From: Nanobdellota archaeon
GTDB lineage: Archaea; Thermoproteota; Nitrososphaeria; Nitrososphaerales; Nitrosopumilaceae
NCBI GenBank assembly: GCA_012030815.1
Contig: JAAUVF010000029.1
Span: forward strand, 1-8,487
DNA length: 8,487 nucleotides
Direction of reading: 5' to 3'
A program made the translations under genes and the position numbers. Under the pieces are notes generated by a model. The model worked only from the letters and a program-made list of their open reading frames with translations, was not told the DNA's origin and ran no database searches. Of the stretch, positions 1-6,644 are shown one piece after another. Positions within the stretch are counted from its first letter, which is position 1; each line of letters begins with the position of its first letter.

Positions 1-131
1 ACCCTAATACACACTATTTGTGTTAATTAGAGGGAAGGAAAGTAGTGGAAATTAAAATTTTAAAATCAAGATGAGTTCCTCGTTTAATAATGTCATGGAA
101 TTGTGTTTTTTATTGAAATTAACTATCAACC

Positions 132-138
132 AATAAAT
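132..138 (+). promoter_or_regulatory. Possible TATA box of the zinc-ribbon/helicase gene
   Basis: AATAAAT is centred about 30 bases before the TTG start at 165, which would fit an archaeal TATA box driving an mRNA with little or no leader. I see no Shine-Dalgarno sequence just before the start. The whole region is AT-rich, so a chance match is quite possible. Bases 1-131 hold no gene I can support. Confidence 0.25.
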
Positions 139-164
139 CTCGAGGTTTCTCAATCAAGTAGATC

Positions 165-407
165 TTGAAATTTTCATGTCCAAAATGCAAATCCAAACTA
201 GAGGTACAAAAAACATTCAATAAAAAAATACACATATCATGTAATAGCTGCGGCATAGAGGATTTACTGGAATTTTCAAAAAACATCGATGAGGTTTTCT
301 TGGAATTTCTTTTAAGATTTGATGAAGGATTTGTTACAAAAAAGGGGTTTCAGAAGGTCTTAAAGAGGAAGGAATCATTCGAGATGAAAAAGAAATTAAA
401 GATATGA
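165..407 (+). CDS. Zinc-ribbon segment, probably the N-terminus of the following helicase
   Basis: As given this is an 80-residue frame opening with TTG; an in-frame TAG lies two codons upstream, so no ATG can be recovered. Residues 5-29 carry two CxxC pairs (C5/C8 and C26/C29), a classic zinc ribbon. The frame ends in an ATGA overlap with the helicase ATG at 404, which would suit a translationally coupled pair. I think it is instead the first part of the helicase gene. After the A-run at 338-343 the helicase frame reads protein-like residues (EGLKEEGIIRDEKEIKD) straight into the helicase, whereas this frame turns into AAG/AGG-rich codons unlike its neighbours. Restoring one A gives a single 837-residue protein. 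The zinc-ribbon call is firm; an independent gene is doubtful. Confidence 0.6.
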   Translation: MKFSCPKCKSKLEVQKTFNKKIHISCNSCGIEDLLEFSKNIDEVFLEFLLRFDEGFVTKKGFQKVLKRKESFEMKKKLKI

Positions 408-2677
408 TTGGAAAAAATAATCCCGATAAAACTACTGAAGAGATTCTTTTTTCAAAAAGAGATTACATCTCACAATACAAAGTTTTAACAAATCCTGAGC
501 CTAAAATGGGCAGCAATGTAGAAGATTTAGGTTTGGATGAATCAATAAGCAATCATCTAAAAGAAATTGGAATCAGACAATTTTACAATTTTCAAGAAGA
601 ATCGATTCAAGAGGTATTATTTGGAGAAAATGTGATAATTGAGGCACCTACTGCATCTGGGAAGACTGAAGCATTTTTGATACCAGTTATTCAAAAAATA
701 AAAAAAGAATCAAGTAATACTATTGGTGTTTTTGCAATATTTGTTTATCCAACAAAAGCCCTCTCAAGGGATCAATATCCAAAAATTCTAAAGTTTGCAG
801 AGAAAATAGGTATTGATGTACAGGTTTTTGATGGAGATACAGAACAAACAGAACGAAGAAAAATTTTAGAGAATCCTCCACACATACTTATTACAAATTT
901 TGATGTTCTACACTATCATCTCTGGCATCAAACAAAATTCTCATCGTTGTTATCAACGATTAAAGTTATTGTTGTAGATGAAACTCATGTATATTCAGGA
1001 ATTTTTGGGTCAAATGTACACTATATAATTAAAAGAGTGAAAAGAATTTGTAGCAATAAAATACAATTTGTTGCAGCATCAGCAACTCTAGAAGATGCTA
1101 AAAATTTTTGTGAGCAGTTGTTTGGTGTAAAAATGAAGATCATCCACGGTTCAGGGAAAAAAGGGCAGACAGATTTTGTAATGTTATTTCCATCACTTAG
1201 AACTCAGCGCTCGTTAATGATTGATTTGACAAAAAAGATGACTGAAAAGAACCATAAAACAATGGTATTCAATAATTCACATCTCAATTCAGAGCTCTTA
1301 GCAATTCAAGCAAGGAAGCAAAAAATCAACATCAAAGTTCACAGAGCAGGATTAATGGCAAATTATAGAAAATTTGTCGAGCAGGAATTCAAGAGTGGTA
1401 AAATACAGGCTATTTCATGCACACCCACGCTTGAACTAGGAATTGATGTTGGAAATGTAGATTGTGTGATTTCATCTACTATTCCAGTAAATAGATTAAT
1501 TCAAAGAATTGGGAGGGCAGCTAGAAAAGGGCAGAGAGGGTACGCATTCTTGGCACTTGGAAATGATCCAATTTCGCAGTACTACAAAAATCACCCTGAT
1601 GATTATTTTGAAGATGCTGAAAAATCATACATTGATCCAAAAAATCCATTTGTTGAAGAATTTCAAGTGTTGGCAATGGCTTGTGACAAACCAATCTCCA
1701 AACACGAGCTAAAAGAACATGAAGATGTAATCAAACAACATATAGAAAAAGAAAATCTAACAATTTACAATAATAGAATCATTCCAAATTTTGATAAAAT
1801 TACTTCACTGTTAAACGATTACAGCATAAGAGGAATTGGAAAATCATTAGATATTTTCTTAAATGAAAAGAAGGTTGGAGATAGAGTTCTCCCTATAGCA
1901 TTAGAAGAGCTTCACAAGGATGCAATTTACTTTCTTGCAGGAATTAGATATAGGGTAAAAGAATGCGGATATCCTCAAAGAAATTTTGCAAAACTAGAAA
2001 GAATTTCAAGAGACTATCCATACTATACTAAAGCACTAACAGAAGAATGGCCAACAATTGAAACAGTTTTTGAAACAAGAAAAGCATACGGAGTAGAAGT
2101 TGCATTTTGCAAACTACACATACAAAAAAAAGTATATGGCTATGTCAATATTGAATTGGGTCAAGAGATCACTCAAGGGCAAAAAGTTTTACTAGATTTT
2201 CCTTTAGAGTATGATTTTATCACAAAAGGTATTGTGTTTCATGCACCAAGACCAATTGAGCAAATCAAAAAAGCAGATGATGAAGAATATACAGAAGCTA
2301 GTGGATATCATGCCACAGAGCATGTGGTAATTGAAGGTAGCAATATGATAACTGGGGGGGTATCGCAAGATTTAGGAGGTATATCTTTAGGAACTTCAGG
2401 CTTGATTTTCATATATGATGGAGCAATCGGTGGAAATGGTGCAAGCAAGGCTCTATTTGATAGATTTGAGAAAGCACTTGAGCGTAGTATGTTCATTGTA
2501 AAAGAATGTCCATGTCAAAATGAAGCAGGTTGCCCACGTTGTACATTTTCATACAGGTGTGGAAATAACAATGAATTTCTACACAAGTATTCTGCATTAG
2601 AAATTCTTCAACGAATTAACAACGGTGAAGAAACTAAACTAGTAGAACCTACTGAAGGAGACAAGCCACTAGTATAA
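404..2677 (+). CDS. MrfA/Hrq1-type SF2 DNA helicase with C-terminal DUF1998 cysteine cluster
   Basis: Superfamily 2 ATP-dependent helicase of the COG1205 group, related to bacterial MrfA (YprA) and fungal Hrq1, which act in DNA repair, notably of cross-linked DNA. In the 757-residue reading, the Walker A motif APTASGKT is at 81-88 and the DEAH-box variant DETH at 192-195. SAT is at 226-228, motif V TLELGIDVG at 342-350, and motif VI QRIGRAARKG at 367-376. The C-terminal DUF1998 region follows, with C702, C704, C710, C713 and C719 resembling the metal-binding cluster of MrfA. The ATG at 404 is the first in this frame, but the coding signal continues upstream, so the true start is probably the TTG at 165 and the full protein 837 residues with an N-terminal zinc ribbon. 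A G7 run at 2354-2360 stays in frame (TGGVS). The family is certain; the repair role is inferred from homologs. Confidence 0.92.
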   Translation: MIGKNNPDKTTEEILFSKRDYISQYKVLTNPEPKMGSNVEDLGLDESISNHLKEIGIRQFYNFQEESIQEVLFGENVIIEAPTASGKTEAFLIPVIQKIKKESSNTIGVFAIFVYPTKALSRDQYPKILKFAEKIGIDVQVFDGDTEQTERRKILENPPHILITNFDVLHYHLWHQTKFSSLLSTIKVIVVDETHVYSGIFGSNVHYIIKRVKRICSNKIQFVAASATLEDAKNFCEQLFGVKMKIIHGSGKKGQTDFVMLFPSLRTQRSLMIDLTKKMTEKNHKTMVFNNSHLNSELLAIQARKQKINIKVHRAGLMANYRKFVEQEFKSGKIQAISCTPTLELGIDVGNVDCVISSTIPVNRLIQRIGRAARKGQRGYAFLALGNDPISQYYKNHPDDYFEDAEKSYIDPKNPFVEEFQVLAMACDKPISKHELKEHEDVIKQHIEKENLTIYNNRIIPNFDKITSLLNDYSIRGIGKSLDIFLNEKKVGDRVLPIALEELHKDAIYFLAGIRYRVKECGYPQRNFAKLERISRDYPYYTKALTEEWPTIETVFETRKAYGVEVAFCKLHIQKKVYGYVNIELGQEITQGQKVLLDFPLEYDFITKGIVFHAPRPIEQIKKADDEEYTEASGYHATEHVVIEGSNMITGGVSQDLGGISLGTSGLIFIYDGAIGGNGASKALFDRFEKALERSMFIVKECPCQNEAGCPRCTFSYRCGNNNEFLHKYSALEILQRINNGEETKLVEPTEGDKPLV

Positions 2678-2680
2678 AAT
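2673..2680 (+). promoter_or_regulatory. Possible TATA box of the dehydrogenase gene
   Basis: TATAAAAT overlaps the helicase stop codon and lies about 32 bases before the ATG at 2709, compatible with an archaeal promoter and a leader of a few bases. A second AT-rich element at 2691-2698 is closer to the start. This suggests that the dehydrogenase may be transcribed on its own, although read-through from the helicase 31 bases upstream is equally possible. Confidence 0.3.
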
Positions 2681-2708
2681 CAAAATGGGATAAATATAAC
2701 AAATTTCT

Positions 2709-3545
2709 ATGAATGATATGGAAAAGTTGCAATTGTAACAGGCACTACATCAGGAATAGGGTATGAAACTTGTTTATCACTTGCAAGAGACGGGTTTTAC
2801 ACATTTGCTACAGTGAGAGATGCCAAAAAAGCAGAAAAAATATTACAAATTGCAAAAAAAGAAAATTTGAAAATAGAAATTATCGAGTTAGATGTTGATG
2901 ATGAAAAATCAATTAATGCCGCCATTCAAAAAATTCTGTCAAAAAACAAACAGATTGATGTTTTAGTAAATAATGCAGGATGGGGTTTGTTTGGAAGTGT
3001 TGAAGATGTACCAATTAAAAGATTTCAGAGCACAGTTTGAAACTAATTTCTTTGGAATAATCAGTATAATTCAAAAAGTTGCACCTGTTATGAGAAAACA
3101 AAAATCAGGTGTAATTGTAAATATTAGCTCAGTTGCAGGAAAAATTGGTTTTCCAGGTTCTCCGGCATACATTAGCTCAAAATTTGCATTAGAGGGATTA
3201 TCTGAATCCTTAAGATATGAATTAGGACAGTTTGGAGTTAAAGTAATAATTATTGAACCCGGTGTGATAAAATCAAACTTTTTCTCAGCTATGAAGATTG
3301 CGAAGCCAAAACCAGATTCACCATACAAAGAAATTACTGAGAAGGTGATCATGGGGGTAAAAATGATGGCAGAATTAGGAACTCCGCCTTCAGAAGTTGC
3401 AACCACAATTTTGAATGCAATCAAAGAAAAAGACCCAAGGCCAAGATACGTTGTAGGTAATGATGCACAGATGTTTTTAGAAGCAAAAAAGGCTAAAACA
3501 GATACAGAATTTGAAAACTATCTCAAAAAAGAATTATTCTCATAA
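2709..3545 (+). CDS. Short-chain dehydrogenase/reductase (SDR), frame broken twice
   Basis: NAD(P)-dependent oxidoreductase of the classical SDR family; substrate unknown. The composite protein has 278 residues. The cofactor motif TGTTSGIG is at 11-18 and NNAG at 88-91. Catalytic S141 lies in NISS and the active-site YISSK at 154-158, with EPG at 183-185. No single frame covers it. The ATG at 2709 reads MNDM and then hits a stop after nine codons; one extra G near 2720 gives MNDMGKVAIVTG. The frame changes again at the AAAA run 3017-3020, where removing one A joins VPIK to DFRAQFETNFFG. All family motifs are intact and the two lesions are minimal, so sequence error is more likely than decay, but a recent pseudogene cannot be excluded. 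It sits between a helicase and a topoisomerase with no evident functional link. Confidence 0.85.
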
Positions 3546-3754
3546 CAATTCCAATTGAGCAAGAAATGTAAAAAGAAATACCAACGATTACAAAATAATA
3601 AGACTGGGTATCAAAATAGAATTTAATTAATTACAGACTTATTTCACGCTAGAAACACATGTATTAAATTTTAAATTTTAGGCACATTGTGAGTAAGTTG
3701 ATATACACAAAAATCCAAGAATTTGTCAAAGTCCACAATTTTAACTGATGAAAA

Positions 3755-5426
3755 ATGAAATGGAAAACACTACAACATAATGGAATATTGTTTCCACCTG
3801 CTTACGAAGCACATGGAATAAAGATAAAGATCAAAGGAGAGAGTGTAGACCTTAACCTAAACCAAGAGGAGATGATATACCAATGGGCAAAAAAGAAAGA
3901 CACTCCATATGCCCAAGAATCAAAGTTTTCAGACAAAACTTTACAGGAGATTTTGCTAAAACATTACCAGCAAAATTTAAGGATATTTCATATCAAGATA
4001 TTGACTTTTCTCATGCTTACAAAATAGTCGATAAAGAAAAAGATCTCAGAGAGATGATGACAAAAGAAGAAAAGAAAGCCTTAGCTCTTAAACGAAAAGA
4101 ATTACGCGAAAAACTTGTTCAAAAATATGGCAAAGCAATCATGGATGGAAAAGAAGTCGATGTTGCAAATTACATGGCAGAGCCACCAGGAATTTTTATT
4201 GGTAGAGGAGATCATCCGCTTAGGGGAAGATGGAAACCTCGAGTTACTGCAAAAGATGTCACATTAAATCTAGGCAAAGAAGCTAAAGTCCCAGAAGGAA
4301 ACTGGGGGAAGATTGTTCATGATAACGACTCAATGTGGTTAGCTGGATGGACAGATTATCTTACTGAGAAAAGAAAGTATGTTTGGCTTGCAGATACAGC
4401 AGGGCTAAAACAAGACAGAGACAAAGCAAAATATGAAAAAGCAGTCAAACTATCCAAAGAGATTGAGAAAATAAAAGAAAGAATTGTAAAAGACATGAAG
4501 AGTAAAGATCCAAAAATTAGTAGGATTTCAACTGTATGTTATTTGATTTACAGAACTGCAATGAGAGTGGGTGACGAAAAAGATCCTGACGAAGCTGATA
4601 CAGTTGGTGCAACCACATTAAGAAAAGAGCACATCAACATTACAGAAAATACAATTGAATTTGATTTCTTGGGAAAAGATAGCGTAAGATGGCAAGAAAC
4701 TGTCAAGGCAGAAGGAAATGATAAACAATTCCAAGAAAATCTAAAAAGATTAATCCAAAATAAAAAACCAAAAGATGAGATTTTTGAAGATATTACTTCA
4801 AGACATGTTAATGCATATTATTCTAGCATTGTAAGCGGGTTAACTGCAAAAGTTTTCAGAACATATCTTGCAACTACAATGGTAAAAAATTATCTCAAAG
4901 ATCATGATAATGTAAAAGGAAAAACACCTAATGAAAAACTATATCATGCAAAATTAGCAAATTTGGAAGCAGCTATAATGTGTAATCATAAAAGGACAAT
5001 ACCAAAAACATACGAAGATGCGCTTCAAAAGAAAAGAGACACGCTAAAAAACATCAGCAAGGATCAACCATGGAAGAAAACTATGGATGCGTTAAAAAAA
5101 GCAGAAACGATGGGGGCTAAAACAGATGCCCAAAAAAAGAACAAAGCAAAAAAAATTAAAACACTAAACGAACAAATCAAGAAACAAAAAAGAAAAACAC
5201 AGCGAAAGAGCAGAAAAACTACAATTACAAAATTGATTTGTCTGAAAAAACCAAAGACTATAACCTTGGAACATCATTACGAAATTACATAGATCCTCGT
5301 ATCTTCAAAGCTTGGACAAATGAAGTAGGCGTAGAATGGGAAAAATTGTATACTGCAGCTTTACAGAAAAAATTCCTTTGGGTTCAAAATGAAAAAGTGG
5401 ATTGGTCAGAATTAGCTAAAAATTAA
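3755..5426 (+). CDS. Eukaryote-type DNA topoisomerase IB, frame broken twice
   Basis: Relaxes supercoiled DNA by nicking one strand through a 3'-phosphotyrosyl intermediate. Among archaea this eukaryote-like enzyme is characteristic of Thaumarchaeota. The composite protein is 557 residues and aligns with the human Top1 core and C-terminal domains. MKWKTLQHNG parallels human IKWKFLEHKG, which supports the ATG at 3755. EPPGIFIGRGDHP is at 143-155. The catalytic set is R271 (AMRVGDEK), K308 (FDFLGKDS), R369 (TAKVFRTY), H412 (MCNHKR) and nucleophile Y512 (TSLRNYIDPR). A lysine-rich linker at about 440-500 precedes the tyrosine. Two single-base losses split it: one A in the run at 3922-3924 and one A in the run at 5186-5191. 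The catalytic tyrosine thus lies in a different frame from the rest. All active-site residues are conserved, so sequencing error is much more likely than loss of an important gene. Confidence 0.95.
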
Positions 5427-5472
5427 GAATTTGCGTAAAAACAATCAGTCATTTAACATCACATACGTAGCA

Positions 5473-5480
5473 TTTAATTT
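5473..5480 (+). promoter_or_regulatory. Possible TATA box of the tRNA gene
   Basis: TTTAATTT lies about 25-32 bases before the mature 5' end of the tRNA. This is compatible with an archaeal tRNA promoter giving a short 5' leader to be removed by RNase P. The match is weak in such AT-rich sequence. Confidence 0.35.
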
Positions 5481-5504
5481 CTCAAATTATCTGAAATACT
5501 TCAT

Positions 5505-5619
5505 GCCGGGGTAGCTCAGCCTGGTTAGAGTGCCAGTTGATTGGTAAACTCTACCGGTTCTTCCAAAAAAGGCAATACTCATAATCTGGAGGTCGTGGGT
5601 TCGAAACCCATCCCCGGCA
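5505..5619 (+). tRNA. tRNA-Met(CAT), elongator type, intron-containing
   Basis: The acceptor stem GCCGGGG (5505-5511) pairs with CCCCGGC (5612-5618), and A5619 is the discriminator; CCA is not encoded. The D stem is GCTC 5514-5517 with GAGT 5528-5531. The T stem-loop is GTGGG/TTCGAAA/CCCAT at 5595-5611. Removing bases 5537-5576 restores an anticodon arm CCAGA-CTCATAA-TCTGG with anticodon CAT at 5580-5582, giving a 75-base mature tRNA. The G1-C72 pair argues against an initiator tRNA. A tRNA-Ile2 read through a modified C34 is the alternative to elongator Met and cannot be excluded by sequence alone. The gene stands alone between topoisomerase IB and a small protein gene. Confidence 0.95.
5537..5576 (+). 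other. 40-base tRNA intron at non-canonical position 30/31
   Basis: The intron interrupts the 5' strand of the anticodon stem, between tRNA positions 30 (G5536) and 31 (A5577), rather than the usual 37/38. The precursor folds into a textbook bulge-helix-bulge. Outer pairs are GAG 5528-5530 with CTC 5578-5580, followed by a 3-base bulge ATA 5575-5577. The central four-pair helix is TGCC 5531-5534 with GGCA 5571-5574, and the other bulge is AGT 5535-5537. Cleavage after the second base of each bulge, as archaeal splicing endonuclease does, gives exactly the exon ends needed for a proper tRNA. TTGG 5541-5544 can pair with CCAA 5563-5566 inside the intron. Confidence 0.88.
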
Positions 5620-5730
5620 CACAAAATTTTACACATATTTCAATAATGACTTGTGTTAATTACTAAAAATTAAGATCAAAACCAAAACAATTTTGAAATA
5701 ATTCTCATTTAAAACAAAATTTTCAAAATC

Positions 5731-5737
5731 TTATTAA
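5731..5737 (+). promoter_or_regulatory. Probable TATA box of the GRGT-repeat protein gene
   Basis: TTATTAA is centred about 23 bases before the ATG at 5757, the spacing expected for a leaderless archaeal transcript. This supports 5757 rather than the second ATG at 5766 as the start, although the two differ by only three residues. The rest of the 5620-5756 gap is AT-rich without a gene. Confidence 0.42.
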
Positions 5738-5756
5738 CAAGAAACGGGTAGTATAG

Positions 5757-6020
5757 ATGAACATAATGGCTAAAATAAAAGTAAGAACAGGTAGAGGTAC
5801 AAGAATTATTGAGGTAGATGATTCTTCAAACTGGTCAGGTTCGGAATTCAAAAAAGTTCAAGACGCAAAAAAAGAAGAATCAAAAGACAAGTATGTCACT
5901 GTAGGAAGAGGAACTAGCAAAATAAAATTTAGCGACATTCCAACCACCGCAACCAAATCAACAAAAGGTATGTGGGTTAGTTCAGGCAGAGGAACTAAAA
6001 AGAGAAAACTCAGTGAATAA
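5757..6020 (+). CDS. Small basic protein with three GRGT motifs, function unknown
   Basis: I do not recognise an assigned family. The 87-residue protein is lysine-rich and has no signal peptide or membrane segment. It contains three copies of a short unit with GRGT at its heart: TGRGTRIIEV (11-20), VGRGTSKIKF (49-58) and SGRGTKKRKL (76-85). Each copy follows a short beta-prone stretch and is followed by alternating basic and hydrophobic residues. The copies are separated by polar linkers rich in Lys, Glu, Ser and Thr. The pattern suggests a repeated nucleic-acid- or ligand-binding strand, but this is inference. The units are not canonical AT-hooks, whose core is GRP. The reading frame looks intact. 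A start at the second ATG (5766) would give MAKIKVRTGRG. The gene is convergent with the minus-strand gene at 6109-6456. Confidence 0.75.
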   Translation: MNIMAKIKVRTGRGTRIIEVDDSSNWSGSEFKKVQDAKKEESKDKYVTVGRGTSKIKFSDIPTTATKSTKGMWVSSGRGTKKRKLSE

Positions 6021-6065
6021 TCCACAGTAAACCAAAAAACCCCTCAATAGAAAGTGTAGAGCATA

Positions 6066-6077
6066 TAGCATATGCTA
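6066..6077. repeat. Perfect 12-base palindrome in a convergent gap
   Basis: TAGCATATGCTA equals its own reverse complement. It lies between the 3' ends of the genes at 5757-6020 (+) and 6109-6456 (-). It could be a protein-binding site or part of a bidirectional 3'-end structure; no T-run follows it on the plus strand. Confidence 0.5.
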
Positions 6078-6084
6078 ATGAATT

Positions 6085-6094
6085 AAAGAAAAAA
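6085..6094 (-). terminator. Possible T-run terminator of the small minus-strand gene
   Basis: Read on the minus strand, TTTTTTCTTT begins about 15 bases after the stop codon of the gene at 6109-6456. Archaeal RNA polymerase commonly terminates at such T-rich tracts without needing a hairpin. The opposing plus-strand gene has no equally clear T-run. Confidence 0.38.
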
Positions 6095-6108
6095 GTAAGT
6101 TGTTGTGA

Positions 6109-6456
6109 TTATTTGAAAGATCTTACTTTACGAACAACTTTGTTATGATCGAATGAAGCAGTGGTAGTAACATACAGAATATGGTTTTTACCAGCAGGAA
6201 TTACAATCCTTTTGACTTTATCATATTCTGCAACTACGTATTTGCATGGTCCAAGTGACTTCAAGAGTTTTTTTCTTTGTCGCCAGTCATATGCTGCAGC
6301 TTTCAATGAAGCAAGACTTTGTTTTTTTGATACCAAAATCTGTACTTTCTTTGAACGAGCTGAAAATACCAATTTGCCTTTTAGATCGCACAAACTGACA
6401 ATTCTGACAGATGGACTTATCTTCAGAACTTTTTCAACCGCTTGATGAATTTCCAT
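6109..6456 (-). CDS. Small thaumarchaeal protein resembling DUF6659
   Basis: A 115-residue cytoplasmic protein with no signal peptide or membrane helix. Its layout recalls the DUF6659 family common in Nitrososphaeria: an N-terminal helix (EIHQAVEKVLK), then a strand pair (VRIVSLCDLKGKLV), a central basic helix (AAAYDWRQRKKLLKSLG) and a C-terminal strand pair (YVVAEYDKVKRIVIPAG and HILYVTTT). This alternating pattern resembles a roadblock/longin-like alpha-beta fold, which in other proteins acts in signalling or as a dimerisation platform. The family assignment is from memory of its pattern and the fold is inference; no function can be given. The ATG at 6456 is the first in frame. The reading frame appears undamaged. 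Confidence 0.8.
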   Translation of the reverse strand: MEIHQAVEKVLKISPSVRIVSLCDLKGKLVFSARSKKVQILVSKKQSLASLKAAAYDWRQRKKLLKSLGPCKYVVAEYDKVKRIVIPAGKNHILYVTTTASFDHNKVVRKVRSFK

Positions 6457-6480
6457 AATTATATGAAAACATTCTAGATG

Positions 6481-6490
6481 ATAAAATTAT
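6481..6490 (-). promoter_or_regulatory. Possible TATA box of the DUF6659-like gene
   Basis: On the minus strand this reads ATAATTTTAT, centred about 29 bases before the ATG at 6456. A second AT-rich element at 6496-6506 shares the 11-base sequence TTTAAAATTTG with the region ahead of the sugar dehydrogenase gene. Either could be the promoter. The 6457-6644 gap contains no gene I can support. Confidence 0.3.
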
Positions 6491-6644
6491 CTATACAAAT
6501 TTTAAATGTCAATTCATCTGGAAATTCAAGGTAAAATATCAAACATATTTTAAAAATCACGGATAGTGATCATATCTTCACTTTTGAGAATGCTCTAAAG
6601 AAAATATCTAGAAATTACACCAATATCAGAAAATCTAGTCGTAA

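Noticed and set aside
18..29. 12-base sequence TTGTGTTAATTA repeated at 5651-5662
   Set aside because: One pair of short AT-rich matches with no shared context; probably chance.
71..136. Short ATG frame of 21 codons near the left end
   Set aside because: Too short, no family resemblance and no promoter or ribosome-site support; ordinary for AT-rich intergenic DNA.
1509..1712. Open frame inside the helicase gene on the plus strand
   Set aside because: It overlaps the conserved motif VI region of the helicase in another frame and has no protein-like pattern of its own.
2354..2360. G7 run in the helicase gene as another frameshift site
   Set aside because: The frame on both sides is coherent (MITGGVSQDLGG), so no shift is needed.
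2308..2496. Minus-strand open frame opposite the DUF1998 region
   Set aside because: Antisense shadow of strongly conserved helicase coding sequence.
3071..3424. 117-codon minus-strand frame opposite the dehydrogenase
   Set aside because: It mirrors the SDR active-site coding region; no recognisable domain.
338..5191. Programmed frameshifting as an explanation for the repeated breaks
   Set aside because: Sites share no slippery heptamer with a downstream structure, include both losses and gains, and one lies right after the start codon; indel error explains all of them more simply.
5238..5426. Separate 62-residue gene after the topoisomerase
   Set aside because: It holds the TopIB catalytic tyrosine and C-terminal end, and the coding signal continues upstream of its ATG into the linker; it is a fragment, not a gene.
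6161..6445. 94-codon plus-strand frame
   Set aside because: Antisense to the intact DUF6659-like gene and without its own features.
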